Source: Clostridiales bacterium (lineage in GTDB: Bacteria; Bacillota; Clostridia; Peptostreptococcales; Anaerovoracaceae). Taken from it: 64,000 nucleotides of DNA. Where the stretch lies: NCBI GenBank assembly GCA_015243575.1, contig CP042469.1, forward strand, positions 4,368,929 to 4,432,928. The letters are read 5' to 3'. The translations under genes were made by a program, and so were the position numbers. Shown here piece after piece: positions 49,883 through 60,143 of this stretch. Position 1 is the first letter of the stretch. Each line of letters opens with the position of its first letter. Below the pieces are notes generated by a model. That model was not told the DNA's origin. It saw only the letters and a program-made list of their open reading frames with translations, and did not search any database.

Positions 49883-52015
49883 TCAATCAAATTCCTGTTC
49901 GGCGCCGCCAGTGCCAACGCTGACAATCTGATAGCCGCCGCCATCGACTGATTTAACCTTAACGCCAAGTTCCCGGAACAAATTCTGGAAAGTACCCTTG
50001 CCCGAAATGCCGTCGCTGGGAGCAGAATACTGCTCGGCGGCTGTAGTAATATTATATGTGAGCCGTACGACATATTGATAGGCCATGTCCTCCCACTTCA
50101 CACCCTGCTTCGGATTTCCTGCAATGACCGTCACATTTGTAATTTTGTAATCTGTAATACGGCTATCATCAGGCGTATCCGCTTCCATGAAGGACTTGAG
50201 CCAAACTACCGCAGCGGTATCACCAATGACCTGTGGTGGCTCATCAGGCTTTACCCAAAAGAACATACCCTCTGCCGACTCAAAGGAAGAAACAAGCTGT
50301 GCATAAAGCTCCTTGGAGAGACTGGTATACATTCCGTTTCTGTTCATCTGAAGAACGGCTTTTCCATCCTCCAATAAATAAGCATAATAATCATGGATCT
50401 CGTTTGTTTCCGGTAATATCTGGCGAATACGATAGCATTCCTCAAGGGTGGTAATGTCCACCCCCTCCCATGCCGCTGATTTCATAAAGGCATCCATGAT
50501 CATCGCATCTGCCAGTTTCTGAGTATCAGAAGAGAATTCGGAAAGCACCTCATTATTTTTGCCAAGTTTCGCAATCGAGTATACGGCGGCAACTGTCTCA
50601 TTCGTTGTTCCTGAACCGATGGAATCAATCAGTTTCTGTAACTTTTCTGGGCTCTTTGCATAGTCGCGAACATCCCCGTTTATCGTTTGGTTTGCCCATT
50701 CCCGGTCATAGGTAAAGCTAACTTTTCTGCTGCCATCTGTCAATGTGGCCTGAATTTCATCTACATTTTCTATTAAAGCCATCAAGAGCAGTGCATTTGT
50801 CTTCAAAGAATCGGCTAGGGATGCGTTTTCTTTGTCATACGCTGCCAGTTTTTGTGTTGAAACAGAATATACAATTTCGACATGGTATGGCTGCGCTCTA
50901 GTTTGCAATGCAAAATGGTCATAGTTCAAATCAATGGGTACAGGGAGCAAACCAATCAGCGTTCCAACCGCTGAATTATCGCCAACATATTTCGTGCGGG
51001 CATCCCATAAATCCTCAGTAGGGTACATGCCTTGCACTCCGTTTTGCTCCGATGGAATGGTACCTTTCAATCCATCGGGACCCTCCTTTGGATTTGTCGT
51101 GAAACCGATCAAGACAAAAGCAACTGCTATTATCCCAACGACAACCAACCAAAATGCAGGTTTTTTATAGTCCAGCACATTCTTGATTCTGCCTTTTGTA
51201 TCGCCTTCACCAAAAGCAAGGGGGGTGCCGCCCACAATTCTTCTGCCAGTTGCAAGGGTAAGCAGTGAGGTGGAATAGTCCTTTTTCACATCATTCCCCA
51301 GCTGTTTTATCACCGCTTCGTCGCAAGACATTTCAATATCTTTTCCGCTCAGGAAGAATGCGATCCAAGCAAGCGGGTTAAACCAATGGATGCTAAGAAC
51401 CAAAAAGCTTATTAGCTTGACAATGTGGTCAAGCCTTCTAATATGAGTTTGCTCATGGAGCAGGATGTAGGTTTGTTCGGTATCGCTTAAGTGAGAGGGA
51501 AGATAGATCTTCGGGTGAAAAATTCCCATAACAAAAGCAGTGTCGATTTTTGAAGAAGTAAATATATTGTCCTGATACGGAGTGGCATCCTGTAACCGTT
51601 TTTTTAGACGCAATAGTGTAACAAGACTATATCCCAGCAAAGCTGCAATGCCCAACAACCAGAGCTGACTGCCAATAAACATCCAGATTTGCAATGGATT
51701 CGCGCTGGCTTGCGGTGTTGCGGCAGGGAGAATCACATTGATAGAATGATTCATCGCCATAATACCAGTATCAATTTCAGGTATTGGCATGTAGACGATA
51801 TCCTGTGAGATTGGATTTGCCTTTGTGGGCAGCAGGCTAAATATGCTCTCAAAGGAAAAGGGGCAAATCAGACGAAACAGAACCACCGACCACAGCGCAT
51901 AGGAAAATCCCTTTGGCGCTTTTCGCAGAAGCAATCTTACAATCAATACAATAGAAATGACGATGCTTGCAGTGAAGCTCATATTTAATACTTGTAAAAA
52001 AATCTTGTCAACCAT
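49883..52015 (-). CDS. BlaR1/MecR1-type M56 metallopeptidase membrane protein
   Basis: A 710-residue sensor-protease. The N-terminal half has four membrane helices and the zinc metalloprotease motif HEQTH (residues 187-191) followed by the distal glutamate in MSCDEAV, as in BlaR1/MecR1. A last helix (FWLVVVGIIAVAFVLIGF) leads to an extracytoplasmic part of about 400 residues. That part lacks the penicillin-binding S-x-x-K/class D fold of true BlaR1 and carries DUF4825-like and unassigned segments instead. The sensed ligand is therefore probably not a simple beta-lactam. On activation it should cleave the co-encoded BlaI-type repressor, whose gene ends 2 nt before this one starts. Confidence 0.88.
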   Translation of the reverse strand: MVDKIFLQVLNMSFTASIVISIVLIVRLLLRKAPKGFSYALWSVVLFRLICPFSFESIFSLLPTKANPISQDIVYMPIPEIDTGIMAMNHSINVILPAATPQASANPLQIWMFIGSQLWLLGIAALLGYSLVTLLRLKKRLQDATPYQDNIFTSSKIDTAFVMGIFHPKIYLPSHLSDTEQTYILLHEQTHIRRLDHIVKLISFLVLSIHWFNPLAWIAFFLSGKDIEMSCDEAVIKQLGNDVKKDYSTSLLTLATGRRIVGGTPLAFGEGDTKGRIKNVLDYKKPAFWLVVVGIIAVAFVLIGFTTNPKEGPDGLKGTIPSEQNGVQGMYPTEDLWDARTKYVGDNSAVGTLIGLLPVPIDLNYDHFALQTRAQPYHVEIVYSVSTQKLAAYDKENASLADSLKTNALLLMALIENVDEIQATLTDGSRKVSFTYDREWANQTINGDVRDYAKSPEKLQKLIDSIGSGTTNETVAAVYSIAKLGKNNEVLSEFSSDTQKLADAMIMDAFMKSAAWEGVDITTLEECYRIRQILPETNEIHDYYAYLLEDGKAVLQMNRNGMYTSLSKELYAQLVSSFESAEGMFFWVKPDEPPQVIGDTAAVVWLKSFMEADTPDDSRITDYKITNVTVIAGNPKQGVKWEDMAYQYVVRLTYNITTAAEQYSAPSDGISGKGTFQNLFRELGVKVKSVDGGGYQIVSVGTGGAEQEFD

Positions 52016-52017
52016 CG

Positions 52018-52380
52018 TCAGCCCTCCTTATATTGATCGATCAGGAGCTGTATCTCATCGATTTCTTTCGAGCTTAATTTTTTCCGGCGTGTGAATGCCG
52101 CCAAGAATTGTGGAAGTGAGCCGGAAAAAGCATCGGTTAAAAACTGTTCTCCCTGTGCAGCTCCAAATTCAGCCCTGGACATCAGAGCGGTGACTGTACC
52201 ATTATTATTTTCAAAAATCCTACGCTCGCACAGTCGTTTTAACATGGTGTAGGTTGTGGTACGTTTCCAAGCAAATTCCTTTTCACATAGTTCTGTGAGC
52301 GTGCGGGAGCTAATTGGCACATTTGCCCAAATCATGTCGGCAAATTTTTGCTCCATCTCCCCTAATTTATATTGTTCCAT
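52018..52380 (-). CDS. BlaI/MecI/CopY-type repressor
   Basis: A 120-residue winged-helix repressor: LGEMEQKFADMIWANVPISSRTLTELCEKEFAWKRTTTYTMLKRLCERRIF, followed by a dimerisation helix region. It is the cognate partner of the M56 protein. GGAGGATT precedes its ATG (minus strand). Two dyads cover its own promoter, implying autorepression relieved by proteolysis. Confidence 0.93.
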   Translation of the reverse strand: MEQYKLGEMEQKFADMIWANVPISSRTLTELCEKEFAWKRTTTYTMLKRLCERRIFENNNGTVTALMSRAEFGAAQGEQFLTDAFSGSLPQFLAAFTRRKKLSSKEIDEIQLLIDQYKEG

Positions 52381-52405
52381 TTATGAATCCTCCTGTCGTA
52401 TGTCA

Positions 52406-52449
52406 TTAGACTAAAAGTAGTCTAACATGATTAGACAAAAGTGTCAAGA
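52406..52449 (-). promoter_or_regulatory. BlaI-type operators over the repressor promoter
   Basis: The minus-strand promoter is TTGACA (52442-52447), 17 nt, TAGACT (52419-52424). A perfect 8-bp dyad TTAGACTA-AAAG-TAGTCTAA (52406-52425) covers the -10, and a related TTAGACA-AAAG-TGTCAAG (52431-52448) covers the -35. Both share the GAC-N6-8-GTC core. Confidence 0.85.
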
Positions 52450-52538
52450 CAGACAATCCTCTTTGCTGAAATGAAGCCGGAGCCTCCGCAAAAAGATTTT
52501 GCAGGAGGATTCCCTGCAAAATATATGCACGATAATCG

Positions 52539-52571
52539 TTGACAAACAATATTATACGATGTATAGTATTG
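52539..52571 (+). promoter_or_regulatory. Promoter and palindromic operator of the PadR module
   Basis: TTGACA (52539-52544), 17 nt, TATAGT (52562-52567). Over spacer and -10 lies CAATATTATAC-GAT-GTATAGTATTG (52547-52571), 11-bp arms with one mismatch. This is a strong candidate site for PadR autorepression. Confidence 0.8.
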
Positions 52572-52666
52572 AATATAAAATAATATTAGATGCAAACTAG
52601 CTTAGTGACTAATTAATTTAAATACGCTGTACTAGAATAAGCAGAATCAATAAAGGAGGTATCGGA

Positions 52667-52987
52667 ATGGGGTTTCAGGTGGGATCAACTCTGCTGGACG
52701 CCTGCGTGCTTGCAGTGCTTTCACGGGGTGACACTTACGGATATATTCTGACGCAAACCATGAGAGATGTTACAGATATCTCGGAATCAACATTGTACCC
52801 GGTTCTTAGACGGCTGCAGAAGGATGGTTGCCTTACAACTTACGATCAGCCATTTCAGGGGAGAAACCGGAGGTACTACGCTATTACCGAGGTTGGCAAG
52901 AAAAAATATGAGGATTACAAAAGAGATTGGATTTTGTATAAGACGCAAGTCGATCAACTTTTATGTGGAGGGGATGACGATGAATAG
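52667..52987 (+). CDS. PadR-family transcriptional regulator
   Basis: A 106-residue winged-helix protein of the short PadR subfamily 2. It reads VGSTLLDACVLAVLSRGDTYGYILTQTMRDVTDISESTLYPVLRRLQKDGCLTTYDQPFQGRNRRYYAITEVGKKK. Such regulators repress envelope-stress or efflux operons and are released by small ligands. AAAGGAGG precedes the ATG. It overlaps the next gene by 8 nt and probably binds the dyad upstream. Confidence 0.93.
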   Translation: MGFQVGSTLLDACVLAVLSRGDTYGYILTQTMRDVTDISESTLYPVLRRLQKDGCLTTYDQPFQGRNRRYYAITEVGKKKYEDYKRDWILYKTQVDQLLCGGDDDE

Positions 52988-53582
52988 ATCGGAATTTTTC
53001 AGCAAGCTGGAGCAGGAGCTGTCGCGAATGCCGGGTGAGGAGAGGCAGTCTGCTTTAGATTATTATTATGAATACTTTGACGATGCCGGAGAAGAAAACG
53101 AGCAGAAGGTTTTGGAAGAGCTGGGTTCACCGTATCAGATCGCCGCAAGAATTAAAGCGGACTCCGCTGTCAGGCAGCTGGATGCAGAAAAAAGGCTAAC
53201 AGTGAAAAAGGGGATTTCTGCAGTTTGGCTGGTAATACTGGCAATCTTCGCGGCACCCATTGCACTTCCTCTTGCCATTGGCGGTGCAATGCTTGCGATC
53301 GGACTCATAGCTGCCCTGATAGGCCTTCTTGCCGCTTTAATCATTGGTGTTGCAGCATTATTCTTCGGGGGAATTGTCGTGGTGATTTCAGGCGTTGCGG
53401 TAATTGCTACAAGCTTGCCGGTTGCACTATTCACCATCGGCGTAGGACTGGCGGTTCTAGGAACTACAATATTGGCAGGGATATTAATTGTGCTTGCTGC
53501 AAGGGGGATTTTCGGCAGTATAGCAAAAACCATGAATCGGCAACTGAATAAAAAATCAAAGGGGGATGAAATAGATGGATAA
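52980..53582 (+). CDS. HAAS/DUF1700-domain membrane protein
   Basis: A 200-residue protein. The N-terminal HAAS-type domain, MNRSEFFSKLEQELSRMPGEERQSALDYYYEYFDDAGEENEQKVLEELGSPYQIAARI, is the signature of DUF1700 proteins encoded with PadR regulators. It is followed by three or four membrane helices rich in Ala, Gly and Ile (residues 85-180). ATG 52980 lies inside the padR end after GGAGGGG. Function is unknown, but the domain always associates with membrane partners; it overlaps the DUF4097 gene by 8 nt. Confidence 0.9.
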   Translation: MNRSEFFSKLEQELSRMPGEERQSALDYYYEYFDDAGEENEQKVLEELGSPYQIAARIKADSAVRQLDAEKRLTVKKGISAVWLVILAIFAAPIALPLAIGGAMLAIGLIAALIGLLAALIIGVAALFFGGIVVVISGVAVIATSLPVALFTIGVGLAVLGTTILAGILIVLAARGIFGSIAKTMNRQLNKKSKGDEIDG

Positions 53583-54669
53583 ATCATTAAAGGGTATTGC
53601 AATTACTGCGGCAGCCATGGTGGCTGTGGGTCTGCTTCTGGCAGGAGCAGGTTATGCAGCAGGAGGGAACCAACCCATCTCTATCGACAAGACTGGAGTT
53701 CATGTTGGCAAAGGTTGGGGCAATGGGAGCAAGGCGGATGGTCCCATTACACGCAGCGGAAAGCTGGAGTCGTTTGAAGAAGAACTTGCTCCGTTCAACA
53801 GCATAAAGACGGATATGAACCTTTATCCTGTGGAGTTGATTGCCGGTGACAAATATGCGATCGAAGGGGTATACGATACGGGTTATGGAAAGCCCGAATA
53901 TAGCATCGAGGATGGTGTGCTGGTCGTTCAAGAGCGTAATGGTTCATTCTTTAACAAAGGGATTGATCTGAGCATTCATATCGGAGGCAGCGATAGTGAC
54001 AGTGGGCGGGGCAGTATAGTTGGAGTTAAAATCTATTATCCCAAGGACTCTGAACTGAAGGAAGTGCGAATCAAAGCCGCTATGGCAGATATGTCCTTTG
54101 ACGGAATCACCGCAGAAACTGTAGAATTTAATAACGGTTTGGGGAGGCTTGAATTAAGCAATATTTCCGCAAACAAGATAAAAGCTTTTGTTGGCAGCGG
54201 AGACTGCAGCCTGTCGGGTGTGAAGGGGGATTTTCTTGACGTGACAAACAACTTAGGAGAGACTTCGCTGAAAAATGTAGAAGTGAATCAATTAGAGGCA
54301 AAAGCGCTGTCAGGGGATCTGTTTTTATCCGGTGTAACAACAGAACAAGGAGTGCTGAAACTGAGTCTTGGCATGCTCACTGCAGAAAATTTGAACACAA
54401 AGGGTCTCAAAGTGGAAAATAAGAGCGGAGACATTGATCTGAGCGGAATCCTCCTTGGTGATACCGATATCACCTCGAACTTAGGAACTGTTTCCGTAAG
54501 CCTTGGCGCAGCAGAATCCCAGTTCAATTATGATTTGAAAACAAGTCTGGGTGAGGTAACCCTTGGCGATAATGAAAGCAGCGGCAGTATACAGGCCAAA
54601 AACGGTGCAACGAATAATCTGAAAGTTTCTGCAAGCCTAGGTGATATTCAAGTTGCGTTTGATCAATAA
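53575..54669 (+). CDS. DUF4097-family exported beta-repeat protein
   Basis: A 364-residue protein with an N-terminal signal or anchor helix (IAITAAAMVAVGLLLAGAGYAAGG). A regular beta-solenoid of short repeats follows (FDGITAETVEFNNGLGRLELSNISANKIKAFVGSGDCSLSGVKGDFLDVTNNLGETSLKNV). This matches DUF4097 'putative adhesin' proteins that accompany PadR/HAAS genes. It faces the outside and may scaffold or sense the envelope. The role is inferred from the conserved three-gene arrangement PadR-HAAS-DUF4097. Confidence 0.88.
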   Translation: MDKSLKGIAITAAAMVAVGLLLAGAGYAAGGNQPISIDKTGVHVGKGWGNGSKADGPITRSGKLESFEEELAPFNSIKTDMNLYPVELIAGDKYAIEGVYDTGYGKPEYSIEDGVLVVQERNGSFFNKGIDLSIHIGGSDSDSGRGSIVGVKIYYPKDSELKEVRIKAAMADMSFDGITAETVEFNNGLGRLELSNISANKIKAFVGSGDCSLSGVKGDFLDVTNNLGETSLKNVEVNQLEAKALSGDLFLSGVTTEQGVLKLSLGMLTAENLNTKGLKVENKSGDIDLSGILLGDTDITSNLGTVSVSLGAAESQFNYDLKTSLGEVTLGDNESSGSIQAKNGATNNLKVSASLGDIQVAFDQ

Positions 54670-54721
54670 CCTATAACAAGCGATGAAGCGCCCTTTGAGG
54701 GTGGGGAATCTATGATGCTTC

Positions 54722-54752
54722 AACCAGCAGGACAATATCTGCTGGTTTTTTT
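54722..54752 (+). terminator. Terminator of the PadR-HAAS-DUF4097 operon
   Basis: A 9-bp stem AACCAGCAG/CTGCTGGTT with an 8-nt loop ends in seven Ts. Confidence 0.92.
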
Positions 54753-54756
54753 GCTA

Positions 54757-54970
54757 ATGCTCCCTTCGAAGTAGCATCAAATTTTATTAGTCAACCTAGT
54801 ACCATGCAACACCTAAAAGTTGCGTGATACTTGCCTCTTTGCCCCACTACTGTGTTGGCGTCAATCAGCGTAGACACCGTTACGCCTCTTTCCGACGTCT
54901 TGTATTAGAGCAAATATTCGGCGCATCATAAATACACAATTAAGTGTTACATTGTACTAGAAGGGAGCAT
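54757..54970. mobile_element. Possible MITE-like element with 11-bp terminal inverted repeats
   Basis: The stretch is bounded by ATGCTCCCTTC (54757-54767) and its exact inverse GAAGGGAGCAT (54960-54970), 214 nt in all. It contains no ORF. A clear target-site duplication is not evident. It fills most of the 359-nt gap between the PadR operon and the convergent collagen-like gene. It could instead be a chance pairing. Confidence 0.3.
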
Positions 54971-55028
54971 AGTACCTCTATTTGGAAGCACGCTTTTTTG
55001 ATGATCTTTTCATCAGGGAAGCCAACCG

Positions 55029-57368
<2,340 letters not shown>

Positions 57369-57508
57369 TTAATTTACTTGAATGTCTTAAATCTTTTATT
57401 ACGAGTCAAATGTTTTACAATACAGCGAAATGCTGCTGTATTATACTATGCCGAAAAAAAGGAAATGTCCTAAAAACCAGACATATTATGTCTTCAATTA
57501 ATTACCTC

Positions 57509-57839
57509 CTTGCCCTCTGGGGTAGAAATAACTATTTTCAATTTAGGCTCATGCGTAAGACGTGAGAAAATGGGAGAAGCTATTTTTATAAGGGCGTACC
57601 CACCTTTAACAAGGTCCAACACGGTTTGCAAAGGTAAATTTGCCCACTGCCGTTGCCTTTTTTCCCTGGCTTTAGCCAGAATGGAAAAACGGACAGCGTA
57701 GAAAGCACAGCTTGCGTAGGAGGCAAAGCCGTTGCTAGCTTTTCGTTAGCATAGGGCCGCGTAACACAAGGACGAGAACACCGCCGACGTTCCAATTTCG
57801 CCGCTTCAGGCGTGCTGCACCTTGTCAGAGGAGGGTAAG
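57509..57839. ncRNA. Highly structured non-coding segment, possible RNA or dispersed element
   Basis: The ends CTTGCCCTCTG (57509-57519) and CAGAGGAGGGTAAG (57826-57839) can form a closing helix with a 3-nt bulge. Between them lie local hairpins at 57548-57566, 57602-57615, 57621-57653, 57666-57679, 57713-57723, 57743-57761 and 57799-57812, several with 4-6-nt loops. No convincing ORF is present. It matches none of RNase P, tmRNA, 6S, SRP, T-box or SAM-riboswitch consensus that I checked by eye. The strand is undetermined. The rest of the 655-nt gap (57276-57508) is AT-rich with nothing else recognised. Confidence 0.4.
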
Positions 57840-57851
57840 CTGTGTTATACT
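57822..57851 (+). promoter_or_regulatory. Candidate promoter of metG
   Basis: TTGTCA, 18 nt, TATACT, 79 nt before the metG ATG. The leader contains a CATCGT/ACGATG hairpin (about 57871-57885). The -35 overlaps the 3' arm of the structured segment's closing helix. Confidence 0.6.
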
Positions 57852-57930
57852 ATTACGACCGCATCGTCAGACGATGTTAATAAGCTGCCGGATCCCATTC
57901 GATTCGGGGCACGAAAGGATGAGATAACAA

Positions 57931-59847
57931 ATGACAAAACAAACCTACTACATTTCAACACCAATTTATTATCCTAGCTCCAATTTGCACATAGGGCATA
58001 CGTATTGTACCGTAATGGCAGACGCCATGGCACGCTTCAAAAGGCTAACCGGATATGATGTCATGTTCTTGACCGGAACCGATGAGCATGGACAGAAAAT
58101 TCAGAAGGTGGCTGATGCAAAGGGTATGTCTCCGCAGCAGCATGTCGATGAGATCGTTGAAGGAATCAAGGAACTCTGGAAGACCATGGAGATATCCTAT
58201 GATGATTTCATCCGAACGACAGAACCCCGCCACATAAAACGGGTTCAGGAAATATTTAAAAAGATGTACGACAAGGGCGATATCTATAAGGGAGAATACG
58301 AGGGCTGGTACTGTACTCCTTGTGAAGCGTTCTGGACTGAGACACAAAGTGTTGACGGAAAGTGCCCCGACTGCGGAAGACCTGTTGAGAAGGCGAAAGA
58401 ATCAGCGTACTTCTTCAAGCTTTCCCAGTATCAGGATAAGCTTATAGATCTCTTCGAAAATAATCCGGAATTCCTTCAGCCGGACACAAGAAGAAATGAA
58501 ATGCTGAATTTCGCCAAGCAGGGGCTGGAAGATCTCTGTATTTCCAGATCCTCCTTCAGCTGGGGTATTCCCGTACCCATCGATGAAAAGCACGTAATCT
58601 ATGTATGGCTTGATGCGCTTTCCAACTACATCACAGCGCTGGGCTATCCCGACGAGCCGGATCAGTTTGAAAAGTACTGGCCTTGTGATGTCCACCTTGT
58701 AGGAAAGGAAATCGTCAGATTCCATTCCATCATCTGGCCTGCAATGCTCATGTCTCTTGAAGTACCCCTTCCAAAGAAGGTGCTCGGCCACGGCTGGATT
58801 CTGCTGGAGGGCGGCAAAATGTCAAAATCCAGAGGAAATATTGTTGACCCGGTGAAGCTCATTGAACGCTACGGCGTAGATGCGCTGAAGTACTTCCTTC
58901 TGAGAGAATATACCTTCGGTCAGGATGGTCTTTACACCAATGAGGTCATGCTGAACAGAATGAACTTTGATCTTGCCAATGATCTTGGCAATCTGGTGAG
59001 CAGAACCGTTGCCATGATTGAAAAATACAACGGAGGAACTCTTCCTGCTGCAAAAGCTGAGGGCGAATTCGACGCTGAACTGAAGGCTGTTGCACTTGGT
59101 GCAGCGGAAAAAGTGGAAGCGTACATGGACAAGTTCAGCTTCAGTCAGGCGCTGGAAGAAATCTGGGTTGTTATCAGAAGGACCAATAAATATATCGACG
59201 AGACCATGCCCTGGGTGCTGGCCAAAGAAGAGTCCACAAAGGATCGTTTGGACACCGTTCTGCACAATCTGGCAGAGGCGCTGCGCATCGTATCGGTGCT
59301 GATTTACCCGTTCATGCACACCACCTCCAAGGAGATCAGAAAGCAGCTTGGAATCTGGTATGCAGATGTGGTCTGGGAAGATGCCCTGACCTTCGACATG
59401 ATGGGCGGCGAAAAGGTGAAGAAGGGCAATGCTATCTTCCCGCGTCTTGATGTGGAGAAGGAGCTGGAAGCTCTTGCTGCACTCAATGACAAGCCGGAAG
59501 AGCCTGAAACACCTCAGACTGAATTTAAACCGGAAATCACCATCGATGATTTTGAAAAGATCGACCTGAAGGTTGGAGAAATCCTCGACTGCAAAAAACA
59601 CCCGAAAGCAGACAAACTGCTGGTATCTCAGGTAAAGATCGGCACAGATACGAGACAGATCGTATCCGGCGTAGCTAAATTCTTTACACCCGAAGAGATG
59701 AAGGGGAAGAAGGTTATCGTAGTCGCGAATTTAAAGCCAATCAACCTCAGAGGCGAAGAGTCCAAGGGAATGATCCTCTTTGCGGATAACGGAGAAAAAC
59801 TGGAATTCGTGACCACGGACGCCCCAAACGGAAATTCAGTTAACTAA
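57931..59847 (+). CDS. metG: Methionyl-tRNA synthetase
   Basis: A 638-residue class I aminoacyl-tRNA synthetase. The HIGH motif is HIGH in SSNLHIGHTYCT. A zinc knuckle with two C-x2-C pairs is visible (WYCTPCEAFW and GKCPDCGRPVEKA). The KMSKS loop is GGKMSKSRGNIVDP near residue 298, and the anticodon-binding helices follow. The C-terminal tRNA-binding (EMAP/Trbp111-like) domain has DFEKIDLKVGEILDCKKHPKADKLLVSQV and NLKPINLRGEESKGMIL. The full two-domain form is typical of Firmicutes. GAAAGGATGAG precedes the ATG. Confidence 0.97.
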   Translation: MTKQTYYISTPIYYPSSNLHIGHTYCTVMADAMARFKRLTGYDVMFLTGTDEHGQKIQKVADAKGMSPQQHVDEIVEGIKELWKTMEISYDDFIRTTEPRHIKRVQEIFKKMYDKGDIYKGEYEGWYCTPCEAFWTETQSVDGKCPDCGRPVEKAKESAYFFKLSQYQDKLIDLFENNPEFLQPDTRRNEMLNFAKQGLEDLCISRSSFSWGIPVPIDEKHVIYVWLDALSNYITALGYPDEPDQFEKYWPCDVHLVGKEIVRFHSIIWPAMLMSLEVPLPKKVLGHGWILLEGGKMSKSRGNIVDPVKLIERYGVDALKYFLLREYTFGQDGLYTNEVMLNRMNFDLANDLGNLVSRTVAMIEKYNGGTLPAAKAEGEFDAELKAVALGAAEKVEAYMDKFSFSQALEEIWVVIRRTNKYIDETMPWVLAKEESTKDRLDTVLHNLAEALRIVSVLIYPFMHTTSKEIRKQLGIWYADVVWEDALTFDMMGGEKVKKGNAIFPRLDVEKELEALAALNDKPEEPETPQTEFKPEITIDDFEKIDLKVGEILDCKKHPKADKLLVSQVKIGTDTRQIVSGVAKFFTPEEMKGKKVIVVANLKPINLRGEESKGMILFADNGEKLEFVTTDAPNGNSVN

Positions 59848-59861
59848 AATTTATAATCTGT

Positions 59862-59939
59862 AGTCATGTCGGATGCATTCTCTCGGAAACCGCTCGCTTC
59901 GCTCGGATGGTTTCTACGAGAATACAATCCGACATGACT
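59862..59939. repeat. Long hairpin after metG
   Basis: The arms AGTCATGTCGGAT (59862-59874) and ATCCGACATGACT (59927-59939) are perfect. Further inner pairs are ATTCTC/GAGAAT and GAAACC/GGTTTC, with a GCTCGCTTCGCTCGG tip. No T-run follows, so termination is uncertain. Confidence 0.85.
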
Positions 59940-60003
59940 GATAACACACTTAAACCAAGTTACCTGCCCGTGTTTGTTGCGGACACTGTCTGACTATATC
60001 GAA

Positions 60004-60123
60004 GCGGCTTTCCCTATCTTTTGCGGGCACCGTCCGAGCATAGCTTAGCGTGTGTCGCAAAAGATAGGGAAAGCCGCCATCCGAGCATAGCGAGCGTGTG
60101 CGGCAAAAGATAGGGAAAGCCGC
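60004..60123. repeat. 46-bp tandem repeat with an inverted 21-bp copy
   Basis: A 21-bp word beginning GCAAAAGATAGGG occurs at 60057-60077 and 60103-60123, and inverted at 60004-60024. Two direct units of about 46 bp (60031-60077 and 60078-60123) share a TCCGAGCATAGC core and end in the word. The inverted copy plus the first direct copy form a perfect 21-bp stem. The array ends 5 nt before the tatD ribosome site. Confidence 0.9.
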
Positions 60124-60143
60124 ATTTTAGGAAAGGAATTAAA

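Noticed and set aside
57510-57795. Short ORFs on both strands in the metG upstream region
   Set aside because: They have no ribosome sites, odd composition, and lie across dense hairpins; the segment is better treated as non-coding.
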